From assembly GCA_965221625.1 (NCBI GenBank), contig OZ244903.1:496001-560000 (forward strand): a stretch of 64,000 nucleotides of DNA, read 5' to 3'. The notes under the pieces were generated by a model. The model was given only the letters and a program-made list of their open reading frames with translations, was not told the DNA's origin and did not search any database. Position numbers and translations under genes: made by a program. This document shows, piece after piece, positions 44,704 through 54,146 of this stretch. The stretch comes from Bin127 sp965221625. GTDB lineage: Bacteria > Chloroflexota > Dehalococcoidia > Lucifugimonadales > Lucifugimonadaceae. The number at the start of each line of letters is the position of its first letter. The stretch's first letter is position 1.

Positions 44704-45900
44704 ATGAAGATTGAACGCGTCGAAAATCTGCTACTGGGTGGATCGGATGGAAGTCCGGGTAATCACCACGTCGTGCGGATTACGACCGAAGACGGCACGA
44801 CAGGTATCGGTCAATCAGCGTGTTGGGCTTACCTTGAAGCCGCGGCCGCGATTGTCGACAAGTGCGCAGAATACCTGGTGGGCAAGGATGCAGGCCGCAT
44901 CGAGCATCACTGGCAGCACATGTACCGAATGGGCCCGTTCCGCGGCTCCGCACTTTCGGGGGCGATCAGTGCCATCGATATCGCCCTATGGGACATCAAA
45001 GGCAAGAAGTACCAAGCTCCAGTGTGGGATTTGCTTGGTGGCAACACCCGCGACAAGATCCGACTGCATCTCTTGATGGGGCCGAAGATGCGAACGGATC
45101 TCCCGTTTGCCAATGATCGCGGCCAACAGGCACAGGGACTCTACGAAGCGGCGAAGGACGCCGCTGCAGAAGGTTGGACAGCGATTAAGACGGATCCGCT
45201 TCCCAACGGTTTCGAGAGCATGACGTTGGAACGACTCATCTCGGACACGGTGGAGAATACCGCGGCGATGCGTGAAGGTGCCGGCAAGGACGTCGACATC
45301 ATCCTCGAGATACATCGCAAACTGACACCGATGAACGCCATCGCGCTTGCACAAGAGTTGGAACAGTTTCATCCGCTTTTCTACGAGGACCCGATTCAGA
45401 TTGACAGCATGGTGTTGCAAGGCATCATCGCGCAACGAACGGCTCTACCAGTGGCGAATGGCGAGCGCATTCACAACATCTGGGAGTTTCGTGACCTGCT
45501 ACAGGACGGCGGCCCGCAGTATGTTCGCCCCGACCTCGGATTGGGTGGCGGCATCACGCACGTTAAGAAGATTGCCGCACTGGCGGAGTCCTATCACTCA
45601 GCTTTGGCGACGCACAACTTCTTGGGTCCGGTTCTAACCGCTGCTGCTGTCAACGTGGACGCGTCTATACCGAACTTCGTTACGCAGGAGTATTCGATCC
45701 GCGACGAGCATCCTTCGAATGCGGTCTTCGTCAAATCGATGCAACGTGAGGGCGGTTTTATGAGCTTGCCCCAGGTGCCTGGAATCGGCGTTAGCCTCGA
45801 CGAAGACCTCCTAGAAACCGCCGCATCAACCTATGAATCGCGTGCCATCGCCGACATGGTGCCCTATCGCACCGATGGTTCTGTCGGATACTCGGTTTAG
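44704..45900 (+). CDS. Mandelate racemase/muconate lactonizing enzyme family protein
   Basis: Third superfamily member of this cluster, 398 residues. The first metal ligand is Glu in IILEIHRKLTP, as in several gluconate/galactonate-type dehydratases, with Glu in LFYEDPIQ and VANGERIHNIWEF for the others; the candidate base His is in LATHNFLGP. The C-terminus shows PQVPGIGVSLDEDLLE, the usual end of the family. It converges on the mannonate dehydratase gene 21 bases away. Confidence 0.87.
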   Translation: MKIERVENLLLGGSDGSPGNHHVVRITTEDGTTGIGQSACWAYLEAAAAIVDKCAEYLVGKDAGRIEHHWQHMYRMGPFRGSALSGAISAIDIALWDIKGKKYQAPVWDLLGGNTRDKIRLHLLMGPKMRTDLPFANDRGQQAQGLYEAAKDAAAEGWTAIKTDPLPNGFESMTLERLISDTVENTAAMREGAGKDVDIILEIHRKLTPMNAIALAQELEQFHPLFYEDPIQIDSMVLQGIIAQRTALPVANGERIHNIWEFRDLLQDGGPQYVRPDLGLGGGITHVKKIAALAESYHSALATHNFLGPVLTAAAVNVDASIPNFVTQEYSIRDEHPSNAVFVKSMQREGGFMSLPQVPGIGVSLDEDLLETAASTYESRAIADMVPYRTDGSVGYSV

Positions 45901-45921
45901 CGACCGGAACTCGACGTTTAA

Positions 45922-46932
45922 CTACGGACCTTTGGTTACATAGGGCTGCTTGCGCGGCTCGCCAATCGCTTGCAACAGTGCAGTGATGTAACCGTAGACG
46001 AAGGCGAATGCGGTGCCTTGCGGGTCACGTCCTGCGATCTGCGGCACGTGGTCCGGCATCAGCATGTACTTGTAACCAACCTCTTGGTAGACCTTGATGC
46101 ACTCGAACATGTCGATGCTGCCTTCGTCAGGGAATACCTCCATGAAGTCGAGCTTGTGACCGCGGATGTTTCTGAAGTGGACGTTGAAGATCTTCTCCCG
46201 GTTGCCGAAGTAGCGGATGATGTCGAAGATCTCCTCTCCCGGGTCGTCAAGCATCTCGGTTACAGTGCCTTGGCAGAAGTTCAGGCCGTGATATGGACTC
46301 TCGTGGAGATCGACGAACTTCTTCAGTCCGTCCGGCGTGCCTAAGACGCGGGTGACGCCGCGAAATCCGGGTGGCGTGTACGGGTCGTGCGGGTGGCACG
46401 CCATGCGGACTTTGTTCGATTCGGCCACCGGGACGACACGTTCTAGGAAGTAATCGATCCTCTCCCAGAACTCATCCTCCGACACTTCGCCGGCGATGCC
46501 CGGTTCATCCTCGTGCTTCACCTTCTCGTAACGGAATGTCGAGTTGCTTGAACCGCCCCGTCCGTATTCTCGCTCAGACCGAGGAATGCCGATGAGGTTC
46601 ATGTTGTACTTCACCGCAGGTATGCCGACTGCAGCACAGTTCTCGATGAGAGTGTTGACGACTTCAATCTCGCGATCGCGATCCGGGTCGATCCCCAACA
46701 TGATGCTAGGGGCTTCAGCCTTCTCGATCGGTGTCGATGAGAGCGGGAGCTGAATCATGTCCAACTCGATGCCAAATGAGTTGACGTGTTCCCGCCATTG
46801 CGCTAGGTCGTCGCGCGTCCACGTGTGAGCGTTGCCCTCGCGCGGATCATTGCAGATGTTGTTGACACCGAGTTGAGCCCATACCCTAAGGTCATCATCG
46901 TCTCGATTACCGACTTGCGTGCCTACGTACAT
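45922..46932 (-). CDS. UxuA-type mannonate dehydratase/sugar isomerase-like TIM barrel
   Basis: 336 residues with a xylose-isomerase-like barrel. The metal and substrate residues of UxuA are suggested by RMACHPHDPY, LNFCQGTVTEM, KIFNVHFRNIRG and YMLMPDHVPQIAGRD. UxuA converts D-mannonate to 2-keto-3-deoxygluconate in uronate breakdown. The protein is shorter than E. coli UxuA (about 390) and the N-terminus is reduced (MYVGTQVGNRDDDDLRVWAQ), so a related substrate is possible. Context with several aldonate dehydratase-like genes supports a sugar-acid role. Confidence 0.82.
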   Translation of the reverse strand: MYVGTQVGNRDDDDLRVWAQLGVNNICNDPREGNAHTWTRDDLAQWREHVNSFGIELDMIQLPLSSTPIEKAEAPSIMLGIDPDRDREIEVVNTLIENCAAVGIPAVKYNMNLIGIPRSEREYGRGGSSNSTFRYEKVKHEDEPGIAGEVSEDEFWERIDYFLERVVPVAESNKVRMACHPHDPYTPPGFRGVTRVLGTPDGLKKFVDLHESPYHGLNFCQGTVTEMLDDPGEEIFDIIRYFGNREKIFNVHFRNIRGHKLDFMEVFPDEGSIDMFECIKVYQEVGYKYMLMPDHVPQIAGRDPQGTAFAFVYGYITALLQAIGEPRKQPYVTKGP

Positions 46933-47028
46933 GCGTATCCTCCCGGATCTCTGGTGAATCGAGTCACTGCAATTGATGCCGCCAAACTCCCGACGAGTTT
47001 AGTGGCGTATGCACAATATACCACCGCG

Positions 47029-48537
47029 CTACGAGTGTTTGGCTGCGGATTGCCAACGCAAGACAGGTCGGCGTGCTGCCGTCGCCTCGTCGATGCGCGT
47101 GTTGGGCAGAGAATGGGGCGCATTGAGCACCGTTTCCGGGTCACTGTCTATCTCGTCGTCGATTGCGCGCATGACCTCGATGAAGTGGTCGAGAGTCTCC
47201 TTCGACTCGCTTTCTGTCGGTTCGACCATTAATGCTTCCGGCACGATTAGCGGGAAGTACATCGTCGGCGCGTGGATGCCGTAATCGAGCAAGCGTTTGG
47301 CTATGTGCAACGAACTGACGCCTCGATCGGCTTGCCGTTTGCCACTCAACACCGTCTCGTGCATGCAGAACCGGTCTGCTGCGAGATCGAACCGGTCTTG
47401 CAGCTTCGCTTGGATGTAGTTGGCGTTAATGACAGCGTTTTCGGAAACCGCGCGTAGACCATCGCCGCCGAGCGAGAGCATGTAGGAATACGCCCTCACC
47501 AAAATGGCGAACGATCCGTGGAAACCGTTAATCTTGCCGATGCTGCGTTCCGGACGAGTCAATCGGTACTCGTTCTCGCATTCCTTATCGAACCTTGTGA
47601 CGATCGGTTCGGGAAGGAATGGTGCGAGAGCCTCCGAGACCATTATCGGTCCCGCGCCAGGACCACCACCGCCATGCGGCGTCGAAAACGTCTTGTGCAG
47701 ATTGGAGTGGCAAATCTCAATCCCGAGGTCGCCGAGTTTGACGATGCCCAGCAGCGCATTCAGATTGGCTCCGTCTGCATAGACATATCCACCGGCATCG
47801 TGGACGATGTCCGTTACGTCCAAGATATTCGGTTCGAATAGACCCTCAGTGCTCGGGAGCGTGAGCATCATGACAGCCGTGTCATCGCCCACGATGTTGC
47901 GGAGGTCTTCGATATCGATATTGCCGGTTTCGTCGGTGTGGACCGTCTTGACGTTCAGACCGGCCATCGCGGCAGTCGCCGGGTTGGTGCCGTGCGCTGA
48001 GTCAGGGATGATTGCGACGTTGCGGTGCGCCTCTCCCCGATGCTCAAGTGCTGCCCGCGCGATCAATAGGCCCGCGTACTCGCCTTGCGCACCAGCGAGT
48101 GGTGCGAGTCCAACTCCGCCGAGACCGGTCACTTCGCCCAACCACAACTGCAACTCATGCATCAACTCCAGCGCGCCTTGCACCGCTGAATCGTCCTGCA
48201 ACGGGTGAATGTTCGCAAAGCCGCTTAATGATGCCATGGCGTCGTTAAGCTTCGGGTTGTACTTCATCGAACAGGAACCGAGAGGATAGAAATTCGTGTC
48301 GATGGAGAAGTTGAGTCGACTCAACAGCGTGAAGTAGCGGATTACGTCGAGTTGCGAAACCTCCGGCAGAAACGCATCGTCTGAAGTTCGCAACAGGTCG
48401 TCATCTGGGAGCTCGACGACAGGCACGTCAGGTTCGGGCAGATTGATCGCACGGCGACCCGATACGGATCGATCCATCAGTAGCCGACGGTCCGGCATGT
48501 CAGCTTGGCTGGAGTTGGGACGCAAGTTAATCGTCAT
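47029..48537 (-). CDS. gcvPB: Glycine dehydrogenase (decarboxylating) subunit 2
   Basis: PLP-bearing half of the split P protein of the glycine cleavage system, 502 residues. The PLP lysine lies in CHSNLHKTFSTPHGGGGPGAGP-like sequence (key His-Lys-Thr then poly-Gly). LNFSIDTNFYPLGSCSMKYNPK and ALMVEPTESESKETLD are also typical. It follows gcvPA with a two-base gap. The protein decarboxylates glycine and passes the aminomethyl group to lipoyl-GcvH. Confidence 0.96.
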   Translation of the reverse strand: MTINLRPNSSQADMPDRRLLMDRSVSGRRAINLPEPDVPVVELPDDDLLRTSDDAFLPEVSQLDVIRYFTLLSRLNFSIDTNFYPLGSCSMKYNPKLNDAMASLSGFANIHPLQDDSAVQGALELMHELQLWLGEVTGLGGVGLAPLAGAQGEYAGLLIARAALEHRGEAHRNVAIIPDSAHGTNPATAAMAGLNVKTVHTDETGNIDIEDLRNIVGDDTAVMMLTLPSTEGLFEPNILDVTDIVHDAGGYVYADGANLNALLGIVKLGDLGIEICHSNLHKTFSTPHGGGGPGAGPIMVSEALAPFLPEPIVTRFDKECENEYRLTRPERSIGKINGFHGSFAILVRAYSYMLSLGGDGLRAVSENAVINANYIQAKLQDRFDLAADRFCMHETVLSGKRQADRGVSSLHIAKRLLDYGIHAPTMYFPLIVPEALMVEPTESESKETLDHFIEVMRAIDDEIDSDPETVLNAPHSLPNTRIDEATAARRPVLRWQSAAKHS

Positions 48538-48539
48538 TG

Positions 48540-49928
48540 TTAACTCCCCGTCCCAAATTGCTTAAGTGCGTCGATCAACCGATCAATGTCCTGTCGGGAG
48601 TTCATCTCGGTGGCGCAGAGCAGCAACGCATTTGGTTCACTCGCAACACCGGAACCGCCTCTGTGCGGCAATGCGATCGGCAAACCACCGACGATGCCAT
48701 GGCCAGCAAGTAAACGGTTGATTTCCTTGGGGTCGCCTGGGCACAAAGCCGGGAACTCGTTGAAGAAAACCTTGCCGCCGTAGCCGGCGACCTCCCATCC
48801 CTCGAGCGAGTCGATGGCATCGGCGAGACAGTGCGCTTTCTGATACGAAAGTTCGGCTGCCTTGCGTACGCCTTGTGGACCCATCGTTGCGCAATAGACA
48901 GCCACCATCAAGCCGACGAGTTGGGTGCTCGTGCAGATATTGGACGTTGCGCGCTCTCTGCGGATGTGCTGCTCCCTCGTCTGAAGTGTCAGCGTATACG
49001 CAGTCTCGCCTCTGGTGTCGACCGTCTTTCCGATGATGCGCCCGGGGAGTTGCCGCACAAATTGCTGCTTGCACGTGAACAATCCGACGTATGCACCACC
49101 GAACGACAACGGGACGCCGAGGGGCTGTCCTTCGGCAGTTGCGATGTCGACACCAAATACACCCGGGGGCTTGAACATGCCCAGCGCGATCGGATAGGTG
49201 TGCATCACTGAGAGTGCCCCGGCACTATGCGCCGCATCCGTTATCGCTTGCGCGTCCTCTATGAAACCGAGGAAGTTCGGAGATTGGAAGGCAACGCATG
49301 CAGCATCATCTGGAATGTTGCCGGCGACCACGTCGTCAATTGAGATTGATTGAATCTCCACCGGTTGATGACGCGTGTACGCATCGGCAACGTCGAAAAG
49401 GCGTTGATCTGCCGATTCGAGGATGAGGATGCGGTTCCGACGGGTTACCCGTGCCGCCATCAATCCAGCCTCGGCAAACGACGTCGGTCCGTCATACATG
49501 CCGGCATTTGCCACGTCCATGTCAAACAACTGGGCGACGGCGGACTGGAACTCGAACCCAGCTTGTAGCACGCCTTGCGACGATTCCGGTTGGTACGGCG
49601 TGTAGGAAGTAACGAACTCACCGCGCTGAAGCACGGAACCAACCGTTGCAGGAATGAAATGCCGGTAAGCACCCGCGCCAAGAAACGACGGGCGTGACGC
49701 GAGATCGACGTTGAGGGCCGCTAACGCTTGCAAGCGACTCGCAACTTCGAGTTCGGGTGCCGCATCTGGAAGATCCAGCGTCGGGTTTCGGTGTTGCGCC
49801 GGAATGTCGGCGATCAAATCCTCGAACGAGTTGGCTCCAATCGTCGCGAGCATCTCAGCGCGCTCCGCCGGCGTGTTCGGAATGAATGGATGAGACACGA
49901 CGTGTGCCTCGTTGGCATTACTGGTCAT
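48540..49928 (-). CDS. gcvPA: Glycine dehydrogenase (decarboxylating) subunit 1
   Basis: The 462-residue non-PLP-lysine half of the P protein. It begins FIPNTPAERAEMLATIGANSF-like (key IPNT and ML..IG), then GAGAYRHFIPATVGSVLQRG and SYTPYQPESSQGVLQ, and carries VDTRGETAYTLTLQTREQHIRR. The two-gene form of GcvP is usual for Chloroflexota, Firmicutes and archaea. It is located between gcvH and gcvPB in the operon. Confidence 0.95.
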   Translation of the reverse strand: MTSNANEAHVVSHPFIPNTPAERAEMLATIGANSFEDLIADIPAQHRNPTLDLPDAAPELEVASRLQALAALNVDLASRPSFLGAGAYRHFIPATVGSVLQRGEFVTSYTPYQPESSQGVLQAGFEFQSAVAQLFDMDVANAGMYDGPTSFAEAGLMAARVTRRNRILILESADQRLFDVADAYTRHQPVEIQSISIDDVVAGNIPDDAACVAFQSPNFLGFIEDAQAITDAAHSAGALSVMHTYPIALGMFKPPGVFGVDIATAEGQPLGVPLSFGGAYVGLFTCKQQFVRQLPGRIIGKTVDTRGETAYTLTLQTREQHIRRERATSNICTSTQLVGLMVAVYCATMGPQGVRKAAELSYQKAHCLADAIDSLEGWEVAGYGGKVFFNEFPALCPGDPKEINRLLAGHGIVGGLPIALPHRGGSGVASEPNALLLCATEMNSRQDIDRLIDALKQFGTGS

Positions 49929-49952
49929 AGCTGGTAGATGAACAGGCGCAGT

Positions 49953-50327
49953 CTAAAGGGATGACGCGTACGAGCTGGCATCCATGAGTGCATCCAACTC
50001 AGCGCGGTCAGACATCTCTACCTTGAGAATCCAGCCTTCGCCGTAGGGGTCTGAGTTGACTAACTCAGGAGACTCGAGCAACTCTTGGTTGACCTCGGTA
50101 ACGGTGCCGCTAACCGGCGAAAAGAGGTCGCTAACCGCTTTAACCGACTCAATCTCGCCAAACTTCCCGAATTGCGAAATCGTAGAGCCAACTTCTGGCA
50201 GTTCGACGAACACCACGTCGCCAAGATTGTCCTGAGCGAAATGCGTGATGCCGACCTCAACAACGGATGCGTCGGATGGGCGGACCCATTCATGTTCAGC
50301 GGAGTAGCGAAGATCTTCTGGATACAA
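49953..50327 (-). CDS. gcvH: Glycine cleavage system H protein
   Basis: Lipoyl carrier of the glycine cleavage system, 124 residues. It begins YPEDLRYSAEHEWVRP and the lipoylated residue is Lys63 in EIESVKAVSDLFSPVSG. LipA, encoded at 8-9 kb, would make its cofactor. It lies 83 bases after gcvT. Confidence 0.97.
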   Translation of the reverse strand: MYPEDLRYSAEHEWVRPSDASVVEVGITHFAQDNLGDVVFVELPEVGSTISQFGKFGEIESVKAVSDLFSPVSGTVTEVNQELLESPELVNSDPYGEGWILKVEMSDRAELDALMDASSYASSL

Positions 50328-50410
50328 GGGTTATGTTCTCCGAGGACGTAATTCGGATTGCGGGTATGACTTTATCAGATGTCTACTTCACGGAACCGAG
50401 GAATCTGTCA

Positions 50411-51544
50411 TCATGCCGATGGACGATAGAACGGCAGGTCGACGATTTCAGCGTCTACCGAACGACCTCTGACGTCAACTTGCACCAAGGTGCCAGGTTC
50501 CGAGTGCTCGGTCTCAATGTAACCGATGGCGATCGCTGCGTTGAGCGTCGGCGAATGAGTTCCTGACGTGATAGCCCCGACCCGATTACCGTCAATGGAT
50601 ACCGAGTGTCCGTGTCTGGCGATGCCTCGAGACTTCATGACGAAACCGGCGATTCGTTTGTCGTTGCCTTCTTCCCGGATCTTGGCAAGTGCTGCGTCAG
50701 CCACGTACTCTGGACGATTCGCTTTGACAGTCCACCCGATGCCTGCTTCGTATGGGTTGTTTTCGTCAGTCACGTCCGTGCCGTGGAGCAACATACCGGC
50801 TTCCAGTCGCAAGACGTCACGGGCACCGAGGCCGCATTCCGCAGCTCCAACACTCTTCAGGAGTTCCCACACGGCGGGCACGTGATCGCTGTCAAGCATG
50901 ATCTCGAAGCCGTCCTCGCCCGTGTAGCCCGTGCGAGCGGCAAGAATGCGTTCGCCATCTAACGTAGTTTCGCCCGCACGATACCGGCGGATTGTGCCAA
51001 GGTCTGAATCCGCATGGTCGTCGAGCATTGAAACTGCGTTCGGACCTTGGACCGCAATCATCGCGATCTCATTCGTCAGGTCCTTGAACTCAACTGACGC
51101 GTCCGCGCTTCTTTGGTAGCTGTCAAGTTGCGACAACAACCACTCGCGGTCGGTGTCCGCATTGCCGGCATTCACGATTAGCAGGTAGCGATCGTCCTCG
51201 AGTTTGTAGATGATCGCATCGTCGATGATGCCGCCTTGTTCGTTGCAGATGACGTGGTACCGGGCGCGTCCATGCGTCAATGCCGATGCCGGGTAGCTCA
51301 GCACCGCGTCGAGAAAAGCTGCCGCGTCAGGACCAGTGAACTCAAGCCGTGCCATGTGCGAAACGTCGAAGATACCGACGTTCGTCCGCGTCTGTCGCAC
51401 TTCGTGAATGATGCCCTCGGGGTACTGGATCGGCATCTCCCAGCCACCGAACGCTACAATGCGAGCACCGCTGGCGACGTGATTTTCGTAGAGCGGAGTG
51501 CGTTTCACAGAAATATCGGAGTTGCCACCATCGGTTGACGACAA
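50411..51544 (-). CDS. gcvT: Glycine cleavage system aminomethyltransferase (T protein)
   Basis: Transfers the methylene group from GcvH to tetrahydrofolate, 377 residues. HVASGARIVAFGGWEMPIQY, GIFDVSHMARLEFTGPDA and ARTGYTGEDGFEIML are characteristic; the catalytic Asp region is near LRLEAGMLLHGTDVTDE. Only two bases separate it from the methyltransferase upstream, so no glycine riboswitch can sit directly before it, and I saw none elsewhere in the operon. Confidence 0.95.
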   Translation of the reverse strand: MSSTDGGNSDISVKRTPLYENHVASGARIVAFGGWEMPIQYPEGIIHEVRQTRTNVGIFDVSHMARLEFTGPDAAAFLDAVLSYPASALTHGRARYHVICNEQGGIIDDAIIYKLEDDRYLLIVNAGNADTDREWLLSQLDSYQRSADASVEFKDLTNEIAMIAVQGPNAVSMLDDHADSDLGTIRRYRAGETTLDGERILAARTGYTGEDGFEIMLDSDHVPAVWELLKSVGAAECGLGARDVLRLEAGMLLHGTDVTDENNPYEAGIGWTVKANRPEYVADAALAKIREEGNDKRIAGFVMKSRGIARHGHSVSIDGNRVGAITSGTHSPTLNAAIAIGYIETEHSEPGTLVQVDVRGRSVDAEIVDLPFYRPSA

Positions 51545-51546
51545 TG

Positions 51547-52761
51547 TTATTGCGGATGGAACGAAACGTGTCTTGGTCGCGGACGTGGCAACGAAAAGAT
51601 CGGTTCGCCATCCAGTCCAGTCAGATCGATGGGAGGCGCGTCTTTCGCGTGCTGTGCCACCTTGAAACCACCGAGCGTCCGGCTATCGACCAGCGCATTC
51701 AGTGATCTGAGTTCGCGTTGCAGGCGATCGACCTCGGATAGGTCGCGAGATTGCGCTAAGTGTAGCCGGATCTGCCTAATGTAGGTGTCGATGCCAACAT
51801 CGTAGAGGAAGTCGCGCTGGCTCTGTAGTGGATGCGATTCGACTAAACCGCACGTTGCCATCGCATCACTAAGTGCTGTGAAATCGACGTGCGTCGTCAG
51901 GTCTTGCATGCCAATCTGGCGGAATGGGTCCTGTCCCAGCACGTGATCGTTGTACGAACGCAGGGATCCTTCCGTGCGTGCAGGGTGATACAACTGGCTG
52001 CGTTCGTGGCCGTAATCGATTGTGAGGACGTAACCGCACCTCAATGCACGCGTCGTCTCCGACGCCCAGTCGTCGATACGAAGGTTCGCTTCACCGAGAT
52101 AGCCGTTGGGTAGATGCGGCACAAAGTCCATGACGCGATCCGCAATCTCGCTGCTTGATGGCTCCGCCTCGATGAACCTCACTATCCCGGCGACGTCAAC
52201 GTCGACATAGCGTTCGAGTGCCTTTCCGTTGCGGATGCTGAACGCGTGCGTCGGAAAGGCGTCGATCAGTTCGTTGCTCAGGATGCAGCCGACGATGGGA
52301 ACAATGGAACTCAACTCACCTATCGGACGGACCTCTACTTGCTGTGCTTGCGGATACCTAACGCATACGTCAAAAGCGCGGTATCGCAACGCAGTGCGGA
52401 ACTCTGACAGATCGTCTTGACCTTCGATCGCCCCGGTGATGTCGGCGGCAAGCGTTGCGTCTCCAGCTCCCAACTCGACGACGTCGAAAGGCGAGGGTTG
52501 GTCGAGCGACAACCACGCCCGATACAAGTAACCGGCGATCAGGGATCCAAAACCCGGATGCATCTGTGGCGAAGTGGTGTAGTCCGCTCCCGCGTTCGCA
52601 GCATTCGTGTAGTAGCCGTAATCGCCGTAGAGGGCGAGTTGCATGAAAGTGTCGAACGTAATCGCACCTTCGGACCGGATGAACTCCGCTATCTGAAGCT
52701 GCGCCGGCGTCGCATCGCTGGGCACGTCGAACGCACCGCCATGTTGGGTGGCGCGCATCAC
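51547..52761 (-). CDS. MidA/NDUFAF7-family SAM-dependent methyltransferase
   Basis: 404 residues of the family that includes human NDUFAF7, which methylates an Arg of a complex I subunit. Motifs: QLALYGDYGYYTN, the SAM motif DVVELGAGDATLAADI, SNELIDAFPTHAF and VLTIDYGHERSQLY. Its bacterial targets are not established. It is placed between citrate synthase (38 bases upstream) and gcvT, so it is probably part of the same transcript. Confidence 0.85.
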   Translation of the reverse strand: MMRATQHGGAFDVPSDATPAQLQIAEFIRSEGAITFDTFMQLALYGDYGYYTNAANAGADYTTSPQMHPGFGSLIAGYLYRAWLSLDQPSPFDVVELGAGDATLAADITGAIEGQDDLSEFRTALRYRAFDVCVRYPQAQQVEVRPIGELSSIVPIVGCILSNELIDAFPTHAFSIRNGKALERYVDVDVAGIVRFIEAEPSSSEIADRVMDFVPHLPNGYLGEANLRIDDWASETTRALRCGYVLTIDYGHERSQLYHPARTEGSLRSYNDHVLGQDPFRQIGMQDLTTHVDFTALSDAMATCGLVESHPLQSQRDFLYDVGIDTYIRQIRLHLAQSRDLSEVDRLQRELRSLNALVDSRTLGGFKVAQHAKDAPPIDLTGLDGEPIFSLPRPRPRHVSFHPQ

Positions 52762-52800
52762 ACGTCAACCGGAAGCTGCGCCGGTCGAGTTGAACTGGAG

Positions 52801-53949
52801 TCAGCCGCGTTCCGAGATGGGGACGTAGTCGCGGTCGCGCTCGCCCGAGTAGCTGAGCAGTGGACGGATCAGAATGTTGTGGCGATACTGCTCGACAATC
52901 TGGATTATCCAACCTGGCACTCTACCAACTGCGAAGATCGGCACGAACAGGTCCTGCGGTATCCCGTTGAGGTAGTAGATGACACCAGCGAAGAAATCGA
53001 CATTCACGTGAACGCCGCGTCGAGCATACGGCGACATCGCCTCTTGGACTGCAACGAGGATGTTATACCACTCGGGTTGACCCTTCTCCTCGCTCAGACG
53101 CTTTACGCCTTCACGGAGATGCCGAGCTCGCGGGTCTTCCGCTTTGTAGACCCGGTGACCGAATCCCATCACGGGGATCCGTCGGTTTCGGAGGTCTTTG
53201 ACGTATTCCGCGGCGTTTTCGGGCGAACCGATCTCGCGTGCCATCTGCATCACGTTCTCGGCGGCACCGCCGTGAGAAGGTCCAGCAAGTGCCGCTATCG
53301 CAGCCGAGACGGCACCGTAGGCATCGGCTTTCGTCCCCGCCACTACGCGAGCGGTGAATGCACTGGCGTTAGAGCCGTGGTCGGCATGTAGCACCAAGTC
53401 CTTGTCCATCAAATCCGCCGCATCCTTCGACGGCACCTTGCCATCGAGCATGTAGAGGAAGTTGGCAGCGTGATTGAGATCCGGATTTGGAGCGACCGGT
53501 GCCTTTCCCTGGCGGATGTTGTGATGTGCGGCGACAATCGTCGGAACCTGCGCCGTCATCCGGATGCCCTTGCGGAACGTCGCCTCGACATTGTCCATTT
53601 CGGTACCGGCATCGGGATCCCACGCTGACATCGCCGACACCGCAGTGCGAAGAACGTCCATCGGATGCGCATCCTTCACCGCTTCAATGATCGGATAGAC
53701 CGGTTCCGGCAACGACCTCGAGTTAACCAGCTGCTCGTTGAAAGCACTCAGTTGATCACTCGTCGGCAACCCGCCGTGGAGAAGGAGGTAAGCAGTCTCT
53801 TCGAAGCCGGAGTTTTCTGCTAGGTCGTGGATACTGTAACCGCAATATTCAAGGACACCGTTGTCGCCGTCGATGAAAGTCGTCTCGGTGCGATCGAAAT
53901 AGACCCCACGCAATCCGCGCTCTAGCTTCTGCTTCTGGACTTCTGGCAT
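52801..53949 (-). CDS. gltA: Citrate synthase
   Basis: Condenses acetyl-CoA and oxaloacetate, 382 residues. The catalytic residues are visible: His in VLHADHGSNASAFTARVV, His in VMGFGHRVYKAEDPRA and Asp in VNVDFFAGVIYYLNGIP. The compact length and N-terminus (GLRGVYFDRTETTFIDGD) match the citrate/methylcitrate synthase type of Gram-positive and archaeal organisms; 2-methylcitrate synthase is possible, but no prp genes are nearby. Confidence 0.95.
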   Translation of the reverse strand: MPEVQKQKLERGLRGVYFDRTETTFIDGDNGVLEYCGYSIHDLAENSGFEETAYLLLHGGLPTSDQLSAFNEQLVNSRSLPEPVYPIIEAVKDAHPMDVLRTAVSAMSAWDPDAGTEMDNVEATFRKGIRMTAQVPTIVAAHHNIRQGKAPVAPNPDLNHAANFLYMLDGKVPSKDAADLMDKDLVLHADHGSNASAFTARVVAGTKADAYGAVSAAIAALAGPSHGGAAENVMQMAREIGSPENAAEYVKDLRNRRIPVMGFGHRVYKAEDPRARHLREGVKRLSEEKGQPEWYNILVAVQEAMSPYARRGVHVNVDFFAGVIYYLNGIPQDLFVPIFAVGRVPGWIIQIVEQYRHNILIRPLLSYSGERDRDYVPISERG

Positions 53950-54002
53950 GGTTGGGCTATCCGATCTATCAGCGATTCAGGTGGCGATCTGCCGCTCTCC
54001 GC

Positions 54003-54060
54003 GGCATTGACGGCGTATCGCCAGGGCGAGGCAATGCCAAATGCCAATAAATGCCAAATG
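54003..54060. repeat. Inverted and short tandem repeats upstream of citrate synthase
   Basis: GGCATTG (54003-54009) and CAATGCC (54032-54038) form a 7-bp inverted repeat around an inner GGCG-TAT-CGCC hairpin. AATGCCA occurs three times within 54033-54060. The element sits in the 197-base gap between thrS and gltA, 50-110 bases before the gltA start. It may be an operator or a structured leader; function is unknown. Confidence 0.4.
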
Positions 54061-54146
54061 GTGGCCTACTTCACCATTTTAGGGTATCCACGCCGCCAAC
54101 TACCGCCGCCAAGCTAAGGAATCCCTCGGCGCATTCGACTAACGAG

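Noticed and set aside
47029..51546. Glycine riboswitch controlling gcv genes
   Set aside because: The gaps before gcvT and gcvPB are two bases each and the longest internal gap is 83 bases; no tandem aptamer fits.
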